From: Cryobacterium glucosi
GTDB lineage: Bacteria; Actinomycetota; Actinomycetes; Actinomycetales; Microbacteriaceae
Length of the DNA stretch: 64,000 nucleotides
Direction of reading: 5' to 3'
Assembly (NCBI RefSeq): GCF_004402235.1
Contig: NZ_SOFS01000007.1
Span: forward strand, 1-64,000
Each line of letters starts with the position of its first letter. Position 1 is the first letter of the stretch. A program made the translations under genes and the position numbers. The notes under the pieces were generated by a model. It saw only the letters and a program-made list of their open reading frames with translations, did not search any database and had not been told where the DNA came from. This document shows, in pieces, positions 26,331 through 34,009 of this stretch.

Positions 26331-28054
26331 GACCCACAGCAGGGCTCACCTTCGGGGGACGCTACGAACTGAAGTCCCGGATCGCCATCGGCGGAATGGG
26401 CGAGGTCTGGCAGTCCGTCGACCTCGTAATCGGTCGTACCGTCGCCATCAAGATCTTGAAAGACGAGTACCTCGGTGACCCAGGCTTCCTCGAGCGCTTC
26501 CGCGCCGAGGCCCGTCACGCCGCTCTCGTCAACCACGAAGGCATCGCCAATGTCTTCGACTACGGCGAAGAAGACGGAAGCGCGTTCCTCGTCATGGAAC
26601 TCGTACCCGGCGAAGCCCTGTCGACGATCCTCGAGCGCGAGCACGTCCTGCCGACCGACAAGGTCCTCGACATCGTCGCGCAGACGGCATCCGCCCTGCA
26701 CGCCGCGCACGCCGCGGGACTGGTGCACCGGGACATCAAGCCCGGGAACCTGCTGATCACCCCCGACGGCCGCGTCAAGATCACCGACTTCGGCATCGCC
26801 CGCATCGCGGACCAGGTTCCACTGACCGCCACCGGCCAGGTCATGGGCACCGTGCAGTACCTCTCGCCCGAACAGGCCAGCGGTCGCTCAGCGTCGCCGA
26901 CGACCGACATCTACTCGCTCGGCATCGTTGCATATGAGTGCCTCGCCGGACGCCGCCCGTTCACGGGCGAGTCCCAGGTGGCCATCGCGATGGCGCAGAT
27001 CAACGAGATCGCCCCCGACCTGCCCGACACCGTCTCCGAGCCGGTCCGCAACCTCGTCATCTCCTGCCTCGCGAAGAACCCGGCGGACCGCCCGGCATCC
27101 GCAGCCCACCTCGCCAGGGCCGCGACCGCCCTGCGCCGCGGTGATGTGGCCCTCGCGGCCGCTTCCGTTCCTGCCGTCATGAACGGGGTCACCCCCACCA
27201 TGGCGACCATGCTCATGCCCGGTGCCGGCGCGAACGCGCAGGCGACCACGCTGCTTCCCTCCGGGCTGCCGCCCGTCACGCGCGCGTCAGCGGCAGCGGC
27301 CGAGGAGGCCGCGAAGAAGAAGCGCAGCCCCTGGACCTGGCCTCTCATCGCCCTGATCGCACTGCTGGCCCTTGTTCTCATCGGTGGCATTGTCGCGTTC
27401 GTTTCCCAGCAGAACAGCGGAAGCACCCCCGTCACGACGTCGAGCACGTCGAGCACCCCGTCGCCCACTCCCTCGAAGACGCCGAGCGCCACTCCGACGC
27501 CCACGCCGACGCCGACCCCGACCCCGACCCCCACCACGGCGGAAGTAACCGAGTCCGATTTCATCGGTAAGACCAGCGGGGAAGCCCGCACCATGCTCCA
27601 GTCTCTGGGCTTCGTCGCCGACGTCGTCACGGGCAAGGCCTCGGTCGACCCGGCAACGCAGGTTGCAGACACGGTCTACTCGGTCAACCCCACCGGCCCG
27701 GTCAAGAAGGGCGAGAAGATCACGGTCACGGTCTACGCTCCGGCCGTCGTGCCCGACGCCCCGAGCGCCGCTCCGACGACGACCACGACCACCGTCGCCA
27801 GCGGCAAGACGGTGACCTACACCTGGGTCGCGCAGTCGTGCCCCAGTGGCCAGACCCTGGCCGGGTACAAGCTCGAGGTGACGGGCGGCACCGTGCAATC
27901 CGCGAACCCGACGGGCGCCGATGTCACCACGGCGACCGTCGTCGCCGGCCCGGTCGGATCGATGACCGTCAAGTACCTGTACTACTGCGGACAGGTCGCC
28001 TCAGCCTGGTCGCCGTCCTCCACCGCGGTGCCGATCACCGCTGCGACACCGTAA
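26327..28054 (+). CDS. pknA: Ser/Thr protein kinase PknA with one PASTA-like domain
   Basis: 575 residues. The kinase domain (about 8-270) has the glycine loop AIGGMGEVW, Lys in VAIKILK, catalytic HRDIKPGN and DFGIAR. One transmembrane helix (WPLIALIALLALVLIGGIVAF, about 340-360) leads to a Thr-Pro repeat linker (TPTPTP..., about 385-405) and a PASTA-like domain (about 407-470), then a Thr/Ser-rich tail domain with two Cys. Mycobacterial PknA has no PASTA domain, so this form can sense outside the cell. It overlaps pbpA; pknB starts about 100 bases later. Confidence 0.9.
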   Translation: MRPTAGLTFGGRYELKSRIAIGGMGEVWQSVDLVIGRTVAIKILKDEYLGDPGFLERFRAEARHAALVNHEGIANVFDYGEEDGSAFLVMELVPGEALSTILEREHVLPTDKVLDIVAQTASALHAAHAAGLVHRDIKPGNLLITPDGRVKITDFGIARIADQVPLTATGQVMGTVQYLSPEQASGRSASPTTDIYSLGIVAYECLAGRRPFTGESQVAIAMAQINEIAPDLPDTVSEPVRNLVISCLAKNPADRPASAAHLARAATALRRGDVALAAASVPAVMNGVTPTMATMLMPGAGANAQATTLLPSGLPPVTRASAAAAEEAAKKKRSPWTWPLIALIALLALVLIGGIVAFVSQQNSGSTPVTTSSTSSTPSPTPSKTPSATPTPTPTPTPTPTPTTAEVTESDFIGKTSGEARTMLQSLGFVADVVTGKASVDPATQVADTVYSVNPTGPVKKGEKITVTVYAPAVVPDAPSAAPTTTTTTVASGKTVTYTWVAQSCPSGQTLAGYKLEVTGGTVQSANPTGADVTTATVVAGPVGSMTVKYLYYCGQVASAWSPSSTAVPITAATP

Positions 28055-28162
28055 GACTGACGCAGGGACGTCAGCTAAAATAGCCAAGATCCGCGCAACC
28101 AGGGTTGCCTCAGCCGGGGCGATGCCTGGAGCCGAATGGTCGACAAGAGTGGGAGTGAGTCT

Positions 28163-29860
28163 GTGAGTGATGAAGGCCGCCTGCTCGCAGGTCGCTATCG
28201 AGTGGGGGCACTCATTGGTCGCGGCGGCATGTCCGACGTGCATATCGGCACCGACGCGCGGCTCGGCCGCACGGTTGCGATCAAACTCCTGAAGTCGTCC
28301 CTCGCGGCCGATCCCGCCTTCCGCACCCGCTTCCGCCAGGAGGCCCAGGCCGCGGCGAGGATGGCGCACCCCACGATTGTGCGTGTCTTCGACGCCGGCG
28401 AGGAGACCGTCGGAGAGCCCGGCGGCCTCGAATCGCAGATTCCGTTCATCGTGATGGAATTCGTCGACGGACGCCTGCTCAAGGACATCATCCGCGAAGG
28501 CCCTGTCCAGGCCACCGAGGCCGTGCGCATCATCGACGGCGTCCTGACGGCGCTCGAATACTCGCACCGCGCGGGTGTCGTTCATCGCGACATCAAGCCC
28601 GGCAACATCATGATCACCAAGACCGGCCAGGTGAAGGTGATGGACTTCGGCATCGCCAGGGCCATCTCGGATTCCTCGACGACGGTCGCCCAGACCACGG
28701 CGATCCTCGGCACGGCATCCTATTTCTCCCCGGAGCAGGCCAAGGGAGAATCCGTCGACGCACGCACGGACCTGTACTCCACCGGCGTCGTTCTCTTCGA
28801 GATGCTCACCGGCCGCGCGCCCTTCCGCGGCGATACACCCGTCGCCGTCGCCTACCAGCACGTCAGCGAGACACCGGTCGCCCCGAGCTCGATCAACCCC
28901 AAGGTTTCCCCGGCACTCGACGTCGTCGTGATGCGCGCCCTTGAAAAGGACCGTTTCGCCCGGTACCAGAGCGCCGTCGAGTTCCGAACGGATGTCGAGA
29001 TCGCCGGCTCCGGCGTGATCCCGCTGCACCGCCCCGTCGATGAAGCCACCGCGAGCCTTTTCGGCGCACCGCCCACGGCGACCTCCGGATCGGAGCTTGC
29101 GCTCAAGCAACTCGCCGAGGACGCCACGATGGTGCGCACCCAGCGACGGCCCCCGGTCATCTGGATCTGGGCCGGCATCCTCAGCGTGATCGTGATCGTG
29201 CTTTCCGTGATGATCTGGGCCTTCAGCCTCACCCCCAGCAGCGACCTCCCGGATAACTCCCGGAAGGTGCCCTCGTTGGTCGGCCAGAGCTACGAGACCG
29301 CTCAGAACACCCTCATCGAGTCCGACCTCGCTGCCACGATGGCCCAGGAGGCAAGCGCAACGGTCCCCAAGGACAAGGTCACCCGCACAGACCCGCCCGC
29401 TGGAACGATCGCCCAGCCGACCGATGTGATCAAGGTCTACGTATCAACGGGTCCGCAGCCCGTGACGGTGCCCGATGTCACGAACCTGCCGATCGCCGAC
29501 GCCCAGGCCGCGATCAGCGCTCTCGGGCTCCTGCCAGGGTCGATCACCAAGGAGAACTCTGCGACGATCGCGCCCAACCTTGTGCTGCGCACCGACCCGG
29601 CGCTGCAGGGGAGCGCCCAGACCGGCGACACCGTCGATATCTTCATCTCCAGCGGCCTCGTCACCCTGCCGAACCTCGTCGGCCAGTCTCTTCAGGCGGC
29701 CAGCGAGCTCCTGCTGGCCCCGTCCGTACAGCTTGTGCCGATCCCGACGCCAGACGCCACGTGCGCCATGAAACCGGGATCTCCGGTCACCAAGCAATCC
29801 CAGGCGCCCGGAGACGTGGAGCAGAAGTCCCAGGTGGCGCTCACCTACTGCGCAGGCTAA
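28163..29860 (+). CDS. pknB: PASTA-domain Ser/Thr protein kinase PknB
   Basis: 565 residues from the GTG at 28163, chosen for its GGGAG site with 7-base spacing; an ATG at 28136 (9 residues more) also has a GGAG and cannot be excluded. The kinase domain begins LLAGRYRVG with LIGRGGMSDVH, VAIKLLK, HRDIKPGN and DFGIARA. One transmembrane helix (WIWAGILSVIVIVLSVMIWAF) is followed by three PASTA repeats (KVPSLVGQSYETA, TVPDVTNLPIADA, TLPNLVGQSLQAA) that bind muropeptides or lipid II. Two Cys in the last repeat may form a disulfide. TAAAAT at 28076-28081 could be an extra internal promoter. Confidence 0.92.
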   Translation: MSDEGRLLAGRYRVGALIGRGGMSDVHIGTDARLGRTVAIKLLKSSLAADPAFRTRFRQEAQAAARMAHPTIVRVFDAGEETVGEPGGLESQIPFIVMEFVDGRLLKDIIREGPVQATEAVRIIDGVLTALEYSHRAGVVHRDIKPGNIMITKTGQVKVMDFGIARAISDSSTTVAQTTAILGTASYFSPEQAKGESVDARTDLYSTGVVLFEMLTGRAPFRGDTPVAVAYQHVSETPVAPSSINPKVSPALDVVVMRALEKDRFARYQSAVEFRTDVEIAGSGVIPLHRPVDEATASLFGAPPTATSGSELALKQLAEDATMVRTQRRPPVIWIWAGILSVIVIVLSVMIWAFSLTPSSDLPDNSRKVPSLVGQSYETAQNTLIESDLAATMAQEASATVPKDKVTRTDPPAGTIAQPTDVIKVYVSTGPQPVTVPDVTNLPIADAQAAISALGLLPGSITKENSATIAPNLVLRTDPALQGSAQTGDTVDIFISSGLVTLPNLVGQSLQAASELLLAPSVQLVPIPTPDATCAMKPGSPVTKQSQAPGDVEQKSQVALTYCAG

Positions 29861-30001
29861 CGCCGCGTTTTCTGCCCCACCCTCCCTCACGCTCGGGATG
29901 CAAAGCGCTCACGAGCGCATGTGCCCGACAGGCCAGCGCGCTGGCCACCGTGCCGCCTGCCGTGCCCGAGCGCAGAGGATCCCAGAGCAGGGTGAGTGTG
30001 T

Positions 30002-30090
30002 CGAATTCAGGAGATCCGTGCAACCGGGCTGGATTGACCGCACTGGTCCGCTGGCCGGTGTCGCTCACCCGGGCGGATCTCCTGAATTCG
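30002..30090. repeat. 17-bp perfect inverted repeat spaced by 55 bases
   Basis: CGAATTCAGGAGATCCG at 30002-30018 and its reverse complement at 30074-30090 are identical. The stem could be a pknB terminator, but it lacks a U tract and the loop is long. It could also be a small intergenic repeat element. I see no second copy of the arm elsewhere in the window. Confidence 0.7.
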
Positions 30091-30187
30091 GTACCACGAG
30101 CACGCACCCGTCGTCTTCAGATGTGAAGATAGAGCTTATATACGCATAATTATGTGATCAAACCTCGTCTTCGTGTTCGATTCGGGG

Positions 30188-30193
30188 TAGAAT
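30188..30193 (+). promoter_or_regulatory. -10 box for a probable leaderless DUF222/HNH mRNA
   Basis: TAGAAT ends 6 bases before the ATG at 30200, so transcription would start at or next to the start codon. No Shine-Dalgarno could fit, and the -35 region is weak. Confidence 0.6.
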
Positions 30194-30199
30194 CGGGGT

Positions 30200-31861
30200 A
30201 TGGCAGGAGCTTCAGATCCCCAGTCACACACCCCGCAGACCCACGATTCAGTGGCCGCGGGCGATCAGCCCACCGTTGGTGTCGAGTCGGCCTATCCGGT
30301 CGCGGTTGCCGAGGGGTTCGAGGGCGCTGAGGGGTTGGCCGGCTCGGTGCCGTCGGTGCATGCGGATGCTGTCGCCCGGCTCGTGGAGGCGCAGGCGGTT
30401 CTCGCAGAGGCCCTGGCCGCGATCCCGGTCGGGCTGCTCAGCGACACAGAAGCGGTCACGGCGCTGAGCGCCGTGGAGGCGATCGGGCGCACGGTTGACG
30501 CGGCCCGGGTGAGCACGGCGACGGATGTGGACCGGCGGGCCCGGGTCCTCGGCCGCGAAGGTCTGGCCTGGCGGATGGGCTGCACGGGCCCGTGGGATGT
30601 CCTCACCCGGGTGACGCGGGTGTCGGCCCGGGAAGTGAAGCGGCGCGTCAAGCTCGGCGACGCGGTGTTGCCGCGGCCGTGCGGCGGGAGCAGCTGGTTG
30701 CCGCCCTTGTTCCCCACCGTCGGGGCAGCCCTGGCGGCGGGGGAGATCGGGGTGGAGACCGCGGAGTTGATCGTGGCGGGGTTGCAGGTGATCAGTCACC
30801 GGGTGGCGCCGGATGACCTGTTGACGGCGGAGCGGGCCCTGGTCGCCTCTGCGGCCGGGCTGATCACCCCGGAGACCGAGGATTTGGCCGGGGCCGGTGT
30901 CCCGGTGACGACGGACCTGATCCGGGGCATGGTCGCTCAGTGGCAGGCGGCCCTGGACCCCGACGGGGTCCTCCCAACCGAGGACCTGTTCGAGGCGAAA
31001 TCGAACATCGGCTTCGGACAACTCAAGAACGGGTTGTATCCGGTGAAGGGTGGGGTGACGCCGGAACTGTTCGGGGTGATGAACACCCTCTTCGACGCCT
31101 TCCTCAGCTTCCACGCCCGCCCGGCGTTCCCCACCGCGGAGGAGCAGGCCCTCATGGATTCGGGGCAGATGATTCCTGGCGCCGAGACCGCGGACGGCGA
31201 GACGGACACGGGCTCGGAGCTGGACGTGATCGAAGCGGAGCTCCGGGAGCGGCGCGCCGACACCCGCACGAGTGGGGAGAAACGCGCCGACATCCTCCGG
31301 GCGTTGTTCGAACACGCCGCCCGCGACACGGACACCCCGTCGATGGGCGGGTCAGCGCCGACGGTAATGGTGCACGTGAACGCCGCGGACCTCGCCTCCG
31401 GGGTCGGGGTCGGGTGGATCGACGGGGTCGAAGCCCCGGTGTCGCTCAAAACGGTGCACCAGCGCATCTGTGACGGCGGCTTCCAAGGCGTCCTGTTCGG
31501 CGAGCACAACGAGGTGCTCAAGCTGGGTCCGGAGCGGCGGTACTTCAACCGGGCGCAACGCCGGGCGATCACCGCCCGGGACGGCGGCTGCATCATCCCC
31601 GGCTGCAAAGCCCCGGCGCACTGGGCCGAAGTACACCACGTGAAGCCCTGGGCCACAGGCGGCCCGACCAATGTGGACAACGGTGTCCTACTGTGCTGGT
31701 TCCACCACCACAGCATCGACACCTCCGGGTGGGAGATCCGGATGGTGAAAGGGTCACCGCAAGTGCGGGCCCCGGGGTTGATCGACCCGCAACGGCTCTG
31801 GCGGCCACCGAACCGGCACCGCGCCCACCAGATCCTCACCGGACCACCCAACCGCGACTGA
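30200..31861 (+). CDS. DUF222 domain HNH endonuclease (13E12 repeat family)
   Basis: 553 residues. A DUF222 domain covers about 50-330 and a C-terminal HNH module about 455-520 has the zinc Cys pair CIIPGC, the catalytic HHVKPW, DNGVLLCWFHHH and the final His. These genes are abundant and recombining in actinobacteria (REP13E12 in M. tuberculosis). Their role is not settled, and a nuclease or selfish function is inferred from the HNH. It sits between pknB and pabA, which are neighbours in mycobacteria, so it is probably acquired. The ATG at 30200 fits the leaderless promoter. Confidence 0.88.
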   Translation: MAGASDPQSHTPQTHDSVAAGDQPTVGVESAYPVAVAEGFEGAEGLAGSVPSVHADAVARLVEAQAVLAEALAAIPVGLLSDTEAVTALSAVEAIGRTVDAARVSTATDVDRRARVLGREGLAWRMGCTGPWDVLTRVTRVSAREVKRRVKLGDAVLPRPCGGSSWLPPLFPTVGAALAAGEIGVETAELIVAGLQVISHRVAPDDLLTAERALVASAAGLITPETEDLAGAGVPVTTDLIRGMVAQWQAALDPDGVLPTEDLFEAKSNIGFGQLKNGLYPVKGGVTPELFGVMNTLFDAFLSFHARPAFPTAEEQALMDSGQMIPGAETADGETDTGSELDVIEAELRERRADTRTSGEKRADILRALFEHAARDTDTPSMGGSAPTVMVHVNAADLASGVGVGWIDGVEAPVSLKTVHQRICDGGFQGVLFGEHNEVLKLGPERRYFNRAQRRAITARDGGCIIPGCKAPAHWAEVHHVKPWATGGPTNVDNGVLLCWFHHHSIDTSGWEIRMVKGSPQVRAPGLIDPQRLWRPPNRHRAHQILTGPPNRD

Positions 31862-31964
31862 TCAGGCGCGACCGCCCAGCGTCGAACCGTTGAAGCTTTG
31901 AACCGAACACCACAACGGAGCGACCGCGGCCCCTCGTGTCGGAGCACAGCCGCTCGGACTACCC

Positions 31965-32603
31965 CTAGGAGAGCTTGAGGATGGGGTGGAGTCCCCGCGC
32001 GGTCTCCTGGGCCTCTGGCAGGCCGGTGAGGGCCAGCCAGTTGGCAAGCATGAGGTAGCCGCCCTCGGTCAGGACCGATTCCGGGTGGAACTGCACGCCG
32101 AGAATCGGAGCGGATGCGTGCCGCAGCCCCATGATCACCCCGCCGGCCGTCCGCGAGGTCACCACAAGGTCGCTCGGAACAGTGGAATCGACGACGGCGA
32201 GCGAGTGGTACCGGGTCGCCGTGAAGGGCTGCGGAACGCCCGCGTAGAAAGCGCTGTCGTCGTGCGTGACCTGGCTCGTCTTGCCGTGCATGAGCTCCTC
32301 GGCGTTCGTCACCGTGGCCCCGAAGGCCTCCGCGATCGCCTGGTGCCCCAGGCACACGCCGAAGAGCGGCGAGCCGGCCTCGAACGCGGCCAGCACGACT
32401 GCGATGGAAACGCCCGCGTCCGCAGGCTTCCCCGGCCCCGGCGAGAGCAGCACACCGTCGAATTCGGCGATGCGCGCTGCGGCGTCCTCTGGTGGAAAGG
32501 CGTCGTTTCGCACGACCTCGGTCTCAGCTCCGAGCTCCATCAGGTAGCCGTTGAGCGTGTAGACGAAGCTGTCGTAGTTGTCGATCACGAGTATGCGGGT
32601 CAT
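31965..32603 (-). CDS. pabA: Glutamine amidotransferase of anthranilate/aminodeoxychorismate synthase
   Basis: 212 residues from the ATG at 32603. The class I glutaminase catalytic triad is Cys in FGVCLGHQA, His in FHPES and the following Glu. The start RILVIDNYDSFVYTL is typical of TrpG/PabA. It supplies ammonia for making anthranilate or aminodeoxychorismate. A single amidotransferase may serve both tryptophan and folate synthesis. It sits where trpG (Rv0013) lies in mycobacteria, near pknB. Its start overlaps the stop of a tiny upstream gene (ATGA). Confidence 0.9.
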   Translation of the reverse strand: MTRILVIDNYDSFVYTLNGYLMELGAETEVVRNDAFPPEDAAARIAEFDGVLLSPGPGKPADAGVSIAVVLAAFEAGSPLFGVCLGHQAIAEAFGATVTNAEELMHGKTSQVTHDDSAFYAGVPQPFTATRYHSLAVVDSTVPSDLVVTSRTAGGVIMGLRHASAPILGVQFHPESVLTEGGYLMLANWLALTGLPEAQETARGLHPILKLS

Positions 32604-32761
32604 GGGGTGCCGACCGTCGATTCCTGGCTGTTGACGATGGTGTCCACCCACGGGAAAACCCACGTGGCGAGGACGAAGAGGACAAGGGCGATGAGCACCA
32701 GCACCTGGAGGATGCGGAGCCAGAGCGGGCCGGGGAGGACCCGCCACAGTGCTGCGTACAT
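32600..32761 (-). CDS. 53-residue single-pass membrane protein between sortase and pabA
   Basis: Starts at the ATG at 32761 (MYAALWRVLPGP) and ends in TGA overlapping the pabA ATG, so it is coupled to pabA; the sortase stop lies 9 bases upstream. The protein is one hydrophobic helix (ILQVLVLIALVLFVLATWVF, about 17-36) with a short tail. The tight packing on both sides and the clean membrane-protein composition support a real gene. No family is recognised. It may be an accessory of the sortase. Confidence 0.72.
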   Translation of the reverse strand: MYAALWRVLPGPLWLRILQVLVLIALVLFVLATWVFPWVDTIVNSQESTVGTP

Positions 32762-32770
32762 ATGAGCCTC

Positions 32771-33604
32771 CTAGCCCGCGGCCTGGGCTGCGATGATGGC
32801 GGCGAGTTCCGCGGGCGGGCCGGCCGAGATCGGCTGCCAGGAATCGAAGACGCCGTAGGCGATGATGCGTTCCGCCGTCGAATAGAGCGGATTGCAACTC
32901 GTGAGGGTGATGATGCGATCGGTCGCGGTGGCCCCCGGCGCATGCGGGACTGCGGCGAGCACGCCCACGTCGGTCGGTTGCACGTATTCCAGGTCACGGA
33001 ACCGGTACGTGTAGTAGCCGTCGGCCGTCTGCACGAAAATGGGATCGCCGAGCTGAAACTCGTTGATCAGGTGCATGCCGCCGCCATTGGCGCTGCGGTG
33101 AGCGGCCACGACGAAGTTCCCGACCTCGCCGGGCATCTGAGTGCCGGGGTAATGCCCGATGCCGAGGCGTGGACTGTTGAGCACGTTGTGGCCGACGCCC
33201 TCAGCGATGGTGCGCGAGTACGCGGCGCCATAGCGGGGCACATACAGCACGGCGAACGGCTGCGCCTCCCCCGGGGCGACGCTGACGACGGGAGTCCCGA
33301 AGCCCGGCGTCTGGACGGGAACGGCCGTCGGCGTGTTCGTGGCGGTCGGCGCTGGCGTCGCGCTGGCCGCCTGTGCGTCGCCGATCCACTGCTGGCTGAT
33401 CTGGTTGGCCGCACTCGCCTGTTCCCCCGCAACGACGAGGTCGTTCCACCACAGTTGCCAGGCGATGAAGAGGAAAACGAGAACGCCACCCGTGATGAGC
33501 ACTTCACCGATGACACCGATCACACTCACCGGCCTGCGGCGCCGGGAAGCGCGCCGCTCGCGGCGACTCTCCGTTGGCGCAGCGGGCGGGGTGGCGTCGG
33601 ACAT
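32771..33604 (-). CDS. Class E sortase
   Basis: 277 residues. A basic N-terminus (RRERRASRRRRP) precedes a membrane anchor (about 27-50), then a Thr/Pro/Ala linker and the sortase barrel. The catalytic His is in VVAAHRSANGG, the Cys in TLTSCNPL and the Arg in AERIIAYG. Class E sortases of high-GC Gram-positives attach LAXTG-type proteins to peptidoglycan. No sorting substrate is in the window. It is divergent from crgA, and its own -10 lies 7 bases before the ATG. Confidence 0.9.
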   Translation of the reverse strand: MSDATPPAAPTESRRERRASRRRRPVSVIGVIGEVLITGGVLVFLFIAWQLWWNDLVVAGEQASAANQISQQWIGDAQAASATPAPTATNTPTAVPVQTPGFGTPVVSVAPGEAQPFAVLYVPRYGAAYSRTIAEGVGHNVLNSPRLGIGHYPGTQMPGEVGNFVVAAHRSANGGGMHLINEFQLGDPIFVQTADGYYTYRFRDLEYVQPTDVGVLAAVPHAPGATATDRIITLTSCNPLYSTAERIIAYGVFDSWQPISAGPPAELAAIIAAQAAG

Positions 33605-33611
33605 GGTTCCG

Positions 33612-33617
33612 ATTCTA
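33612..33617 (-). promoter_or_regulatory. -10 box for a probable leaderless sortase mRNA
   Basis: On the minus strand TAGAATCGGAACC is followed directly by ATG, so the -10 box TAGAAT ends 7 bases before the start codon. No ribosome-binding site can fit. Confidence 0.6.
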
Positions 33618-33671
33618 ATCGGCAGTGGTGGCCGGCAGGCCCTGGAGAGGTCGCCTGATGGGCAATGGCGC

Positions 33672-33677
33672 TAGAAT
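33672..33677 (+). promoter_or_regulatory. -10 box for a probable leaderless crgA mRNA
   Basis: TAGAATCGCAGGC is followed directly by the crgA ATG at 33685, so the box ends 7 bases before it. It faces the sortase promoter across about 55 bases. Confidence 0.6.
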
Positions 33678-33684
33678 CGCAGGC

Positions 33685-33930
33685 ATGGCACGAACGAATC
33701 CCCGCACCAAGCCCGCCCGCACCGAGGTCGTTCGCTCTGGCGAGGACGCCCCGAACGCCGTCTGGTTCAAACCAGTCATGTTCGGCTTCATGCTCATCGG
33801 ACTGGCATGGATCATCGTCTTCTACGTGAGCCAGGGCACCCTGCCGATCGCCGGCCTCGGCTCCTGGAACATCCTCGTTGGATTCGGGATCGCCTTCGTC
33901 GGCTTCCTGATGACGACCCGCTGGCGTTAA
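33685..33930 (+). CDS. crgA: Cell division protein CrgA
   Basis: 81 residues from the ATG at 33685; an open frame continues upstream but starts in the promoter. Two transmembrane helices (about 31-51 and 58-78) follow a basic N-terminus (RTNPRTKPARTE), and NAVWFKPVMFGFM is characteristic. CrgA helps assemble the divisome through FtsZ, FtsI and FtsQ in actinobacteria. It lies in the conserved segment between the gyrase and pknB blocks. Confidence 0.92.
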   Translation: MARTNPRTKPARTEVVRSGEDAPNAVWFKPVMFGFMLIGLAWIIVFYVSQGTLPIAGLGSWNILVGFGIAFVGFLMTTRWR

Positions 33931-33940
33931 CCTCTCGGTT

Positions 33941-34006
33941 ACCCCCCTTTTGGGGGTCAATTACACTGGTGTAATTATCCCCAGTTGTGGACAGACCTGT
34001 GGATAA
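33941..34006. other. Hairpin, palindrome and DnaA-box cluster between convergent genes
   Basis: After the crgA stop comes a small hairpin ACCCCC/GGGGGT (33941-33957), then the dyad AATTACAC-TG-GTGTAATT (33959-33976), then three DnaA-box-like 9-mers: TTATCCCCA (33975-33983, 8/9), TGTGGACAG (33986-33994, 7/9) and a perfect TGTGGATAA (33998-34006). The genes on both sides end here, so it is not a promoter for either. Confidence 0.65.
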
Positions 34007-34009
34007 CTT

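Larger units (their letters stand above)
29861..30199. other. 339-base intergenic stretch with an inverted repeat and AT-rich patch
   Basis: It holds no gene that I can support. It contains the 17-bp inverted repeat at 30002-30090, an AT-rich patch at 30128-30160 with the palindrome CATAATTATG (30145-30154), and the promoter of the DUF222/HNH gene at its end. It marks the left edge of the insertion between pknB and pabA. Confidence 0.6.

Noticed and set aside
27480-27540. Short repeat that might be a CRISPR or satellite
   Set aside because: It is the coding sequence of the Thr-Pro stalk in PknA; no spacers are present.
30200-31861. Insertion sequence or defence nuclease call
   Set aside because: No transposase or terminal repeats flank the gene on both sides and no partner genes are present; only the DUF222/HNH family can be supported.
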